A DNA stretch of 64,000 bases from Alphaproteobacteria bacterium. GTDB taxonomy: Bacteria > Pseudomonadota > Alphaproteobacteria > TMED109. The first letter of the stretch is position 1. Each line of letters begins with the position of its first letter. The notes under the pieces were generated by a model. That model had not been told where the DNA came from and searched no databases. It worked only from the letters and a program-made list of their open reading frames with translations. Location: NCBI GenBank assembly GCA_022825235.1, contig JAJDYI010000015.1, positions 49,354 to 113,353 on the forward strand. Reading direction: 5' to 3'. Positions 51,736-59,968 of the stretch are shown here, piece by piece. A program made the translations under genes and the position numbers.

Positions 51736-52588
51736 CGCAGCTCAGCGGACAGTGATCGAAGCGCGCGGCAAGCCGGTCCAGCCGGACGGGCAGCGAGCAG
51801 AATCAGGAAAACGACCGCCCGGATCAAGACCGGGGCCCTTCTAGGCACCGTATGACATGAAAGGAGTCGAAATTCGTGTCCAAAAGACAACACGAATACG
51901 CCCAACGACCGCCCTGAAGGACCGCCTGCCAGACGAACGTGTCCCCGGTACCAGCAGGCCCCGCGCGCGCCGGCGGCGCCCAATCACCGCACGGTCCATG
52001 CCTTACTCCAGTTGCGACAGGGAGGGGGTGCGCGTTGTCACGCGATCCGCGCTACTGCCTGTCGCCGTGTTCCGACTCGTACCTACGGCGAACCGTCTCG
52101 GGGCCGGCATGCCAGCCCGACCGGATCGCCAGGAACTTTCGTCCAATCTGTACGCAGGGTATTTCCTCGTTCATGTGCGAGCGTCTTGGGAGCAAGGCAC
52201 TGCGACAAATCGGCGCCTTCCCTCTGCCGGTGTCGTGGATCCGACTCGGGAGATCGGAACAGGCAGCAGCTGTGAGCGATGGCTGGAGACTGGTCAGCGA
52301 TTCAGAGTGCAGGCCGGATGTCCAGCTCAGCGACATCGCAAAGCGCATTCGTCACTGACTGCCCGATGGCCTTCGAGTAGGTCCATCCGAGGGGGCACCA
52401 GGAGAAACTGGGCGTGTTCCAGTTCCCAGAAACCGGTCTGCAAGCTCTCGGACAGCGGGGCGTTACATCCCTCGGACCTTCTCCTCGAACCGCCCGCCGG
52501 ACATCCGACGGTCGATGGACCAGAGATCATTGTCCCGCCCGCCGAGAACCACTCTGCATGCATGAATTTCAACCTGGCAAGCGTTTCA
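51736..52588. other. Long gap with a possible HTH fragment
   Basis: 853 bases with no intact gene. A plus-strand frame (51857-52987) is open but Arg/Ser/Pro-rich and runs antisense into the TPR gene, so it is a shadow. On the minus strand near 52070-52170 EEIPCVQIGRKFLAI resembles the IPxVxIGRR-type end of an excisionase HTH, possibly a decayed fragment; this is weak. Confidence 0.4.
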
Positions 52589-53695
52589 CTATTCCTTCTT
52601 CTCTTCGACGACTGGCGTCTCTTGCTCATCGCCAGCAACACTAAAGCCAGGTTCGAATCCGAAGCTCTTGGCGATCCGGTAGGACTGCTTAGCCTTGTTC
52701 TGGTAGCGCAACACGCGCTGCAAATGCGCGGCCCGGTCGGATCGATTCCTCGGTCCCAGCTCGCTCATGACGGTGTACGTGTCACCCATTTCCTTGTGCG
52801 TCGCTGCATGGCGTTCGGGAAAGGCTTCGACCGTAAAGACCGCGAGCACCCGCTCGAAGGTCTCGATGGCCTCTCGCAGCTGGCGGTGCCGATATCCCCG
52901 TTCGGCCAGCAGGACGTGGGCCCGCGCGATTTCCGACAGGGTTTCGCCGTGCGCAACCGGTTCCTCAACCGGACCCGCAATCCGTAACGCTTCTTCATAG
53001 AAGCGCATCACGTTATCCATCGGATTCTGCTCCGGGTCCAGCTCGTGCAGTCGCCGATGCGCATTCCCTGTCAGGCGTAAGCCGGTCGCATATTGCCCGG
53101 CATTGCGCTCGGCTGACAGGGCAGAAAGTCCGGTCTCAAAGGCATCAGCCGCCGCGTCCGCCACCGCGGACTCGCCAGTCATGCGCGATTGCGCCATGTA
53201 GGCCTTACCGATGCGGTACCAGATTTCGCTACCCGCAGGCGATGGCGGTTCCGGAATCAGGGCGAGCGCAGCGTGGTACGAATCGATGCCGCGCTCAAAA
53301 CTTCCCTCTTCGTTGCCGGCGACCGCAAGCTCAACGAGGCATGTGCCGACCCGGTCATGCAGGCGACGTCGGACCTCCGTGGACAATTCGTCAACGAATC
53401 CCGTCAGGACGTATCCGTACTCACTCAGCGCGGTTTCGTACTTGGCTCTCGCAAACAGTTTGTCGGCACGGCCGATCTCGCGCGCAATCATCGCCTCACG
53501 GGCGGCCGCTTCACGCGGGCGCACGACGGTCTCCACATAAACCGTCGCTTCCCAAATCGACACCGCAAGAACGGCCAAGATGAGCGTCGTGACGGCTCGT
53601 GGGAAGCGACTGAGAAATCTTCCAATCACGGGCACCTTCCGCGCTGCTCGGGCTGTCTCCGCATCGCGTGCCGATCGAAGGCCCACCACCCCCAA
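52589..53695 (-). CDS. Membrane-anchored TPR-like protein
   Basis: 368 residues. A basic N-terminus and one membrane helix (about 33-55, VTTLILAVLAVSIWEATVYVE) precede a helical region with TPR-like repeats: ADKLFARAKYETALSEYGYVL, GIDSYHAALALIPEPPSPAG, WYRIGKAYMAQSRM, FYEEALRIAGP, and EAIETFERVLAVFTVEAFPE. The C-terminus is acidic (VVEEKKE). Probably a periplasmic or cytoplasmic scaffold. TTG 53695 or GTG 53689/53686 could be the start. It follows the 53711-54232 gene by 15 bases, so the two are one unit. Confidence 0.7.
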   Translation of the reverse strand: MGVVGLRSARDAETARAARKVPVIGRFLSRFPRAVTTLILAVLAVSIWEATVYVETVVRPREAAAREAMIAREIGRADKLFARAKYETALSEYGYVLTGFVDELSTEVRRRLHDRVGTCLVELAVAGNEEGSFERGIDSYHAALALIPEPPSPAGSEIWYRIGKAYMAQSRMTGESAVADAAADAFETGLSALSAERNAGQYATGLRLTGNAHRRLHELDPEQNPMDNVMRFYEEALRIAGPVEEPVAHGETLSEIARAHVLLAERGYRHRQLREAIETFERVLAVFTVEAFPERHAATHKEMGDTYTVMSELGPRNRSDRAAHLQRVLRYQNKAKQSYRIAKSFGFEPGFSVAGDEQETPVVEEKKE

Positions 53696-53710
53696 GCTGG
53701 GGTGCCCGGC

Positions 53711-54232
53711 CTATTTCGGCTTCGCGTTGGCAGGAGGCAGCTCGATCGGGAAATCGACCTTCATCACGGAGGCCTCTCCGCCCATGCGCATCGAAATCCA
53801 CCGGCTGGTAAACCGCACGGTGGACGCGCCATCCGGATATACGAACGTGAAGACCGCAGTCTTGCTCGACCGCCGGTCGACAGCAGTGATCTGGTCCGAC
53901 ACGCCATCAACCTCGAGAAGCGCAAACTGAATACCGGTCTCGTCGTCGATCAGGCCGATCGTTTCCATGTATCGGTCTTCCAGCAGGACCGGCCTGCCGG
54001 TCGACGCACTGTTCCGGTACCGGAGAGAAACCGTGAGTTGGTCTCCCGTTCGCTCGACCCGGCGGAGAGTCCAGCGCCAGTGGTTGCGCTCCGACACCTT
54101 GGTGTTGAAATCAGCCCGCCAACTTTTCTCGTCCGGGGAAACCTCGTGATCCGCCCCGGCGACAACGCCGCGGAACGCCGTGCCGGCGATCAACGCCAGC
54201 ATCACTAGAACCAGAAAGACCTTTATCCGCAT
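53711..54232 (-). CDS. Exported hypothetical protein
   Basis: 173 residues with a signal peptide or anchor (MRIKVFLVLVMLALIAGTAFRG). The rest is beta-rich: WRWTLRRVERTGDQLTVSLRYRN, RPVLLEDRYMETIGLIDDETG, KTAVFTFVYPDGASTVRFTSRW. It looks like a small immunoglobulin-like beta-sandwich, as in extracytoplasmic domains of unknown function. Clustered with the TPR protein and the cytochrome/quinoprotein genes on the same strand. Confidence 0.72.
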   Translation of the reverse strand: MRIKVFLVLVMLALIAGTAFRGVVAGADHEVSPDEKSWRADFNTKVSERNHWRWTLRRVERTGDQLTVSLRYRNSASTGRPVLLEDRYMETIGLIDDETGIQFALLEVDGVSDQITAVDRRSSKTAVFTFVYPDGASTVRFTSRWISMRMGGEASVMKVDFPIELPPANAKPK

Positions 54233-54334
54233 GGCCTCTTACTCCGGGTGTCGGTGGTGAGGGTATGCGCGCCGCACCGCCTACCTGTGGAACTGCCAGT
54301 CGGCAACCGGATCAACGCGCCGGTTCCTGTCCGT

Positions 54335-55393
54335 CTATTCGATGTAGGAGAGGTGCTCCATGACCTGGGCCAAGCCTCCCTCACCATCCTCCCAGGTGAT
54401 CGTGCCGTCGCTGTCGGCGTCGCGGCCGTTCAGGATCCAGTCGATGCGCTCGACAATTTCCTCGGCGTAGAAGGCCGACGCCACGGGAGAAGCACCGCCG
54501 GTCACCTGGCCGGCCTTGTCCAGAATTTTGCCCGCCCAGAACTGTATGTTGCGCGCCGAGGTGATCACATGCTCGGCGTGAAGTCTGGCGCTGGCGCTGG
54601 CGTCCGCGGCATCGCGGGCGAATTCCATGTGCCGGATCACGCCAACTGCCGCCCTTGCGATTCCATACCCCATTCCGGGTCCGACACCGGATCGCTCGGC
54701 CACAGGGTCAACCGCATGCCGTACGTGTCGGGTATGCAATTGGATGTTGGCCAGGTCCTCGAGGTCGGTCACCGCATACTCGGCGTGCTCTCGGGCAATG
54801 GTCGCTTCCTTCTGGAGGATGGTCGCCAATCCAACCTCACCTGGCGTGTCGTTCCAACTCGTCAAAATGTGACCGAGGTGAACCTGGTATTCCATGGGCT
54901 CAGCGGGTTCCGCCGACCTCGTGGTGGCGAGAATGACGCCCTTTTCGAACTCGAACTCCAACTCCGACGAGTCCGACGGATCGGCCCAGTTCGCGTTGCG
55001 TCTGGCCAGAGTCTCCAAATAGGCGCCGATCTGTGCGATCTGCTCGTCGGTGAGCGCGCCCATGCCCCCCCACGCAGGCATCCGTTTGTAGCCTTCCTTG
55101 ACGGCCTGCACGAATTTCGAGTAACCGCGCTTGAACTTGCGGAGATCTGCCGAGTTCGGCAGGCCTCGGCCGCGCCCATCGGCACGCATGCCGTGGCACA
55201 GCGCGCAATTGGCGCGATAAGCCGTTTTCCCGGCCTCTTCGGCGTCCTGGTTGCCCGAGAGCGGGTTGGACGATGCCCTGTTTTCTTCGCCCACCGCACT
55301 CGTAGTGCTGACGACACCAGGCCAGACCGCCAATGCGACGAGCGCAACACTCGCGGCCAACGTTAGTTGCCGAACCATCATTCCATTGATCAT
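54335..55393 (-). CDS. Cytochrome c with long C-terminal extension and EF-hand loop
   Basis: 352 residues. After a signal peptide, residues 55-130 form a class I cytochrome c domain with heme motif CALCH (63-67) and likely axial Met105 in RMPAWGGMGALTDEQIAQIGAYL. The remaining ~220 residues are a helical extension (VHLGHILTSWNDTPGEVG, LHAEHVITSARNIQFWAGKI) I do not recognise, ending in a canonical Ca-binding EF-hand loop DADSDGTITWED (325-336). Likely electron acceptor of the quinoprotein encoded just upstream. ATG 55381 is an alternative start. Confidence 0.82.
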   Translation of the reverse strand: MINGMMVRQLTLAASVALVALAVWPGVVSTTSAVGEENRASSNPLSGNQDAEEAGKTAYRANCALCHGMRADGRGRGLPNSADLRKFKRGYSKFVQAVKEGYKRMPAWGGMGALTDEQIAQIGAYLETLARRNANWADPSDSSELEFEFEKGVILATTRSAEPAEPMEYQVHLGHILTSWNDTPGEVGLATILQKEATIAREHAEYAVTDLEDLANIQLHTRHVRHAVDPVAERSGVGPGMGYGIARAAVGVIRHMEFARDAADASASARLHAEHVITSARNIQFWAGKILDKAGQVTGGASPVASAFYAEEIVERIDWILNGRDADSDGTITWEDGEGGLAQVMEHLSYIE

Positions 55394-55408
55394 CCCATCG
55401 ATTGAAGG

Positions 55409-55440
55409 GAGGGTGGCGGGCTCGCGGGCCCGCCACCCTC
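55409..55440 (-). other. Strong intergenic stem-loop between quinoprotein and cytochrome genes
   Basis: GAGGGTGGCGGG and CCCGCCACCCTC form a perfect 12-bp stem with an 8-base loop. No T-run follows, so it is more likely an mRNA-stabilising or attenuating element than a full terminator. It could make the quinoprotein more abundant than the cytochrome. Confidence 0.7.
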
Positions 55441-55472
55441 TTCGACCAGTACCCAATCCAGGGCAACGAGGA

Positions 55473-57167
55473 CTAGAGCCCGAACGTCACCATGATGCTG
55501 GAGTGGTTGACCGGGTTGTCGTCCGGCGCTGAGCCGAACTGCGGCAGCCCACCAAGCGCAAACGTGATGTACTGCTGGCCGTCGACCAGATAGGTAATGG
55601 CACCGGAATGCGAGGTGGAGTTGGTGTTGAACGTGTAGATCACTTCACCTGTGGTCGCGTTCGCAACGGTCACGACACCGCCCTGAGTGGCGAAGATCGT
55701 GAGGTTGCCAGCAGTGGTCAGCATGCCCCCGGCGTCGCCGTCGCGGGACTCGGTAATGCGCCAGGCCTCGGCCCCGGTGCGAATGTCGTGCGCCGAGGCG
55801 ACCTGGGAACCACCGGCCATGATCTCGAACGTCGCGCCGAGGTTCTGGACGTTGCTGGTCACCTGAACCTTTTCGAGCACGTAGCTCATGAAGTTCTCGC
55901 GACGCGGCAGGTACACCATTCCCGTGTTGGGGTTCAACGCGGACGGTGACAGGTTCACCGACCCGAGCAGGCTCGGCCAGATCTCTACCGTTTCCCCTTC
56001 CGGCGGAATCGCGGCGTCCCAAATCGGATTGCCGCCGGCGTCGTAACCCTTCGCCCAGTTGATCCGGTCAGCGTGTGCCGGTGCCTGGAGGAACTTGCCG
56101 GTTGCAGCCTCGAGGTAGTGCGTGAAGCCGGTCTTGTTCGGCTGGACGATCGTGCGAACGCCATCGATCGTGGTCAGCATGGGTGCTTGCGGAACATCGT
56201 AGTCCCAGGGGTCACCCGGCACGGCGGTGTACCGCCACTTGACCTCACCGGTCGACACGTCCACCGCCACGATGGCTGCGGCACCCTCGTTGCGCATGTT
56301 GCCGGCGCCTGCACCATCCCGCTCGGTGTAGGGGTTCCACGGGTAGGCATTCGCGGTGCCCGTGAAGTACAGGTTCAGTTCGGGATCGTAGGAACCCACG
56401 ATCCACGGACCGGCACCACCGTACTCGCGGCTGTCGCCGGGCCAGGTGTCGGCACCGGGCTCTCCCGGACCGGGGATCATGTTCGCGGCCCAGAGCTGCT
56501 CGCCGGTCTCGAGGTCATGACCGTGCACGTATCCCTGCAGCCCGCCGGTGTCGGTGGCGTTCATCGGAACGATGAGCACGCCGGGGACCACCATGGGGCC
56601 AGAGGTGCAGAAGTACCCGTTCGAGTCGTCTGCCGCCTCAAAGTCCTTCGGGTAGGGTCGGTCGATCTTGTGGGTGAAGACCTCTTCGCCCGACTTCGCG
56701 TTCAGCGCGACGATCGTGCATTCGTTCGTGATGAAGTAGATGTTGTCACCGTGAATGCCGACGCCCTTGTGCTTGCCAGTGAAGAACGGCACGAACTGTC
56801 CGCCCCAGTCCTCGGGCAATTCCCACTCGTACTTCCACACGCGATTGCCAGAGCGGGCCTCGACGGCATGGACCATGTTGTCCTGCGGCAGATACAGCAG
56901 GCCGTCGGAGTAGAGCGGCGATGCCTGCATGTCGGTCTCGCCGCCCACCGAATAGATCCATTTGACGCCAAGGTCTCCCGCGTTGTCCGTGGTGAGATGC
57001 GTCAGCGTGCTGAAGCGGTTGGCGTCATAGCTCCCGTTGATGTGGAGCCATTCGCCGCCGGCCGGCCGCGCGAGATCCGCCTCGGAAACGTTCGCTTGTG
57101 CAGGGGTCGCCGCCAGGAACAGCAATGAAGCAGCTGCCAGCAGGCTGGTGATTCGGGTAGCGCTCAT
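55473..57167 (-). CDS. PQQ-dependent alcohol dehydrogenase-like quinoprotein
   Basis: A 564-residue periplasmic beta-propeller (signal peptide 1-26, ending PAQANV) of the methanol/ethanol dehydrogenase family. Propeller Trp-docking repeats include NMVHAVEARSGNRVWKYEW, TIVALNAKSGEEVFTHK, VAVDVSTGEVKWRY and AHDIRTGAEAWRI. The active-site segment GDPWDYD places Asp322 and Asp324 two apart, the pattern linked to lanthanide rather than Ca enzymes. No adjacent Cys-Cys pair was seen, unlike most family members. The start at 57167 has GGGAGG upstream. Substrate unknown. Confidence 0.88.
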   Translation of the reverse strand: MSATRITSLLAAASLLFLAATPAQANVSEADLARPAGGEWLHINGSYDANRFSTLTHLTTDNAGDLGVKWIYSVGGETDMQASPLYSDGLLYLPQDNMVHAVEARSGNRVWKYEWELPEDWGGQFVPFFTGKHKGVGIHGDNIYFITNECTIVALNAKSGEEVFTHKIDRPYPKDFEAADDSNGYFCTSGPMVVPGVLIVPMNATDTGGLQGYVHGHDLETGEQLWAANMIPGPGEPGADTWPGDSREYGGAGPWIVGSYDPELNLYFTGTANAYPWNPYTERDGAGAGNMRNEGAAAIVAVDVSTGEVKWRYTAVPGDPWDYDVPQAPMLTTIDGVRTIVQPNKTGFTHYLEAATGKFLQAPAHADRINWAKGYDAGGNPIWDAAIPPEGETVEIWPSLLGSVNLSPSALNPNTGMVYLPRRENFMSYVLEKVQVTSNVQNLGATFEIMAGGSQVASAHDIRTGAEAWRITESRDGDAGGMLTTAGNLTIFATQGGVVTVANATTGEVIYTFNTNSTSHSGAITYLVDGQQYITFALGGLPQFGSAPDDNPVNHSSIMVTFGL

Positions 57168-58147
57168 CAAACCCGTCCTCCCTTTTCGGTTTTGAGCGTG
57201 GCACGGCGCTCTGCAGAGCAACCAAGGCCACAGTCAGTTTCAGGATAACACCCGCGCGCCCGAAGACGACACCCGGAGTAGTCATGCGGGGGTCAACGAC
57301 GTTCCCGGTTTCTCGCGATCTTCTGCGCGTCGACGGTGCGGGAGTAGCAGCGGGCGGACAGCCGTCCGTCATCACGGCCGGTGTTCACGAGCCCCAGCCC
57401 GTCATTCTTGGACCGATTCGCCGAGGAGGCCGTCACACTCGAAGGCCCATGCCGCCGGCCAGCGCCTCGGCGTCCATGCGCCCTTGTACGGCACTACGGG
57501 CACCCCAAGACGGCAAGGCGGCCCCCCGGGGTCGGCAAACGGGTGAGAGATGGCAGGTGGGCGCGCTGACCACGTACCGCTAATCCACCCAACGGACCGC
57601 CGCCGCATCGCCAGAGGGCGCAACAATGGCCCGATGTACATGCTTGCCGATTCCGTCTGACCGTGTCCTCAGCATGTCGTGCCGCATCTATGCTTCGGGT
57701 GAACGGTTGCAACCCGGTGACGACGTCCTCCCGAAGTTGGTGGCGACGAACGTCGGCGGGTTTCGGGTTGGGGCCGCTCAACCGGTTCTGGTCGCACTCC
57801 AGGGCAGATTGCCCCTGCTGCCGGTGAGCCGCCTCACCTTCCGGTACGGTGTCGGCCAGAAGAGCAGGCGTTGGGCTTGAAGTCGTCGCCGGGATCCGTC
57901 ACCGGAGGAAGGCGCCGGCACTGTTCCCGGCGAACTGACGTGCGATTGCTAGGGGCTGCTAGCATGTCGGCACGGGAACAGGTGTCAGCGGCGTACGCTC
58001 TCGTTTCGCGTTCGACATGGTACGATCGCCGGCGCGCCCGTTTTGGCCTCGGTTGGCAATGGATCGGGAACAGCGTCCCGCGTCGAACATTCTTTCGGGC
58101 TCCTCCTGTGGTCGGACCCGAGACGGTGGGACAAGGGGAATCGTTTC
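57168..58147. other. Long divergent intergenic region, no gene recognised
   Basis: 980 bases between the quinoprotein gene (minus) and the proton-channel-like operon (plus). Several short frames (57284-57583, 57494-57781, 57626-57880) have no family motif and overlap one another, so I do not call them. GCTAGGGGCTGCTAGC (57948-57963) is an inverted repeat. Promoters for both units must lie here. Confidence 0.5.
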
Positions 58148-58855
58148 ATGGGCGGACTGATGAACAATCCAAACGTACTCCTGTACAAGTGGCTGGTCAT
58201 CAATTCCTTTGCCGCCCTTCTGGTCTATGTCGCCTGGTTGCGCGACTGGATCAGCCTAGTCATTGAAAGTGACGCGAGTTCCCTGAGCATCGTCATCGGC
58301 CTGGTGTTTCTGGTCTTCTGGCTGACCAGCTCGTTCCACATCCTGGCCATCAACCGCGAGGTCGGGCTGTTTGCCAGCGGCGGCAAGACCGGCATCGCCG
58401 CCGACTACTTCGACCGGCTGCGCCGCAAGGGTGAAAACCTTGGCGGGGAGAAAGTAGACCAGGCGTTGCTCGCGAGCACGCTGCGGGCCCGGATGGTGCT
58501 GCCCATCCAAATTGTTGCTTACGTCGCCAACGTGCTCATTCTGCTCGGCCTGATCGGGACCGTCGTGGGTTTCGTGATCGCGGTCAGCGGACTCGGGGAC
58601 AGCATCGCAGGCGGGACGAATATTGAGCGGGTCCAGGGCGTGCTGGGTCAAATTGTCAACGGCATGGGCGTCGCACTGTTCACGACTCTGCTCGGAGCAA
58701 TCCTGGGCGGCCTGTGGCTGCAAATCCATTATCAGATGCTGGTGCGCGCGGTCGGCGGCCTGATCGTCGATGTCATCGAGCGGGCGGACATCGAGATCAT
58801 TCCGGAGATCTACCGGTCGAGAGCCGAGCCGGAAGCCGGCGCTCCGGCGGAATAG
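58148..58855 (+). CDS. MotA/TolQ/ExbB-type proton channel family protein
   Basis: A 235-residue inner-membrane protein with four helices (about 12-30, 45-63, 125-147, 172-193). The third and fourth carry the family signatures: NVLILLGLIGTVVGFVIAVSGL and NGMGVALFTTLLGAILGGLW. The cytoplasmic loop between helices 2 and 3 (YFDRLRRKGENLGG) is short, so it is closer to ExbB/TolQ than to MotA. First gene of a four-gene operon; the ATG at 58148 follows AGGGGAATCG. Such subunits use proton flow to move a periplasmic partner. Confidence 0.85.
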   Translation: MGGLMNNPNVLLYKWLVINSFAALLVYVAWLRDWISLVIESDASSLSIVIGLVFLVFWLTSSFHILAINREVGLFASGGKTGIAADYFDRLRRKGENLGGEKVDQALLASTLRARMVLPIQIVAYVANVLILLGLIGTVVGFVIAVSGLGDSIAGGTNIERVQGVLGQIVNGMGVALFTTLLGAILGGLWLQIHYQMLVRAVGGLIVDVIERADIEIIPEIYRSRAEPEAGAPAE

Positions 58856-58876
58856 CGTCCGTACGCTCGCACGACC

Positions 58877-59473
58877 ATGACCGACTTCGACATTATCGGG
58901 GGCCAACACGAGGATCCCGCCTCGATCGCGTTTCGCGACCTTCTGTTCCTGATGGTGTTCAGCTTGGTGGTGGTGATCTTCCTGCTGACCTTCTTGATCA
59001 ACCCGGTACCGAAACCCGATGACGTGCCGTTGCGCACACAGATTCTGATCGAGGCGACCTGGCCTTCCGGTACCGCCTACGACGTGGACCTGTGGGGCAT
59101 GGGACCCGACGGCATCCCGGTGGGCTGGGGCATCTACGAAGCTGGCCCTGCGCTGAATCTCGAACGCGACGACCGGGGCAAAATCAATGACCTTTCCGAG
59201 CTGAACTACGAGTGGATGTCAATTCGTACGCGCGATGCGGGCGAATACGTCGTGAACATTCACCTGTACAACGAGTACAAGGAACCCCTGCCGGTGCCGG
59301 TCAAGGTGAGGGTGACCGGCAAGGGCGACATTGGCGAAATCTACGAGTCGGAAATCCTGTTGAAGCGCCGCAAGGAAGAGGTCACGGTCGTCCGCTTCAC
59401 CTTGGACCAGGACGGCAAGGTGGTGGAGGACAGCGTTCACGACCTGCACCGCTCGATCCTGAGTGAGCGCTAG
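58877..59473 (+). CDS. ExbD/MotB-like membrane-anchored periplasmic protein
   Basis: 198 residues. The N-terminal cytoplasmic region ends in FRDLLFLMVFSLVVVIFLLTFL, where Asp21 opens the single membrane helix (22-41), as the proton-carrying Asp does in ExbD and MotB. The periplasmic part is beta-rich without an OmpA peptidoglycan domain: LIEATWPSGTAYDVDLWGMGP, AGEYVVNIHLYNEYKEPLPVPVKVRV. It ends in a charged tail. This periplasmic domain matches no family I know. It follows the channel gene by 21 bases. Confidence 0.72.
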   Translation: MTDFDIIGGQHEDPASIAFRDLLFLMVFSLVVVIFLLTFLINPVPKPDDVPLRTQILIEATWPSGTAYDVDLWGMGPDGIPVGWGIYEAGPALNLERDDRGKINDLSELNYEWMSIRTRDAGEYVVNIHLYNEYKEPLPVPVKVRVTGKGDIGEIYESEILLKRRKEEVTVVRFTLDQDGKVVEDSVHDLHRSILSER

Positions 59474-59476
59474 ACC

Positions 59477-59938
59477 GTGTCTGAACTGCTGCTGTTCATC
59501 GTCATCTACGCCCTGTACGCGGCGACCGTCTGCTTCCTGTTCGTCATGCTGTTCATCCGCGAGTTTCGACGGTGGTGGCTGCGTGGCGCCACGTTTGCCT
59601 TTGGTCTGATCGCGCTCGGCCTGCCTTTCTGGCTGGCGAACGGCACGCTGGGCCATCCCGACCCGTGGCCTCCCCCCGGGCGCTACGACGTGCTGGGCTG
59701 GGACGTGGATGAGGGAGGCAGTGCCATCTACGTGTTTGCCATGCAGCCCGAAGGGTCCGAGCCCTACCATCTGCGGGTGCCGTTTGAACTCGGAACCGCG
59801 CTCAAGCTCCAGGAGGTGGCACAGGAAACCAGCATTTACAAGCAGATTACGATCGATGTCCGTCCGGAGTCGACCGAGCATGGTCCCGACTATGCGTTCA
59901 ATATCGAGCGGGTCTTCAAGGTTGATGAATTGCGATGA
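59477..59938 (+). CDS. Small inner-membrane protein, paralogue A of the operon
   Basis: 153 residues, GTG start, 3 bases after the ExbD-like gene. Two helices (about 3-24, 36-54) are followed by a soluble domain starting LGHPDPWPPPGRYDVLGW, DVDEGGSAIYVFAMQPEG and EPYHLRVPFELG. The next gene has the same plan (two helices, LGxPxPxPPxGxY, IYxF). Function unknown; probably an accessory subunit of the channel complex. Confidence 0.72.
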   Translation: MSELLLFIVIYALYAATVCFLFVMLFIREFRRWWLRGATFAFGLIALGLPFWLANGTLGHPDPWPPPGRYDVLGWDVDEGGSAIYVFAMQPEGSEPYHLRVPFELGTALKLQEVAQETSIYKQITIDVRPESTEHGPDYAFNIERVFKVDELR

Positions 59939-59968
59939 CCGCCCACCTGCAGTGTGTGAGGCGCACGC

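Noticed and set aside
51857..52987. 376-codon plus-strand frame across a gap and the TPR gene
   Set aside because: No motif, Ser/Arg/Pro-rich, and antisense to a credible TPR-like gene.
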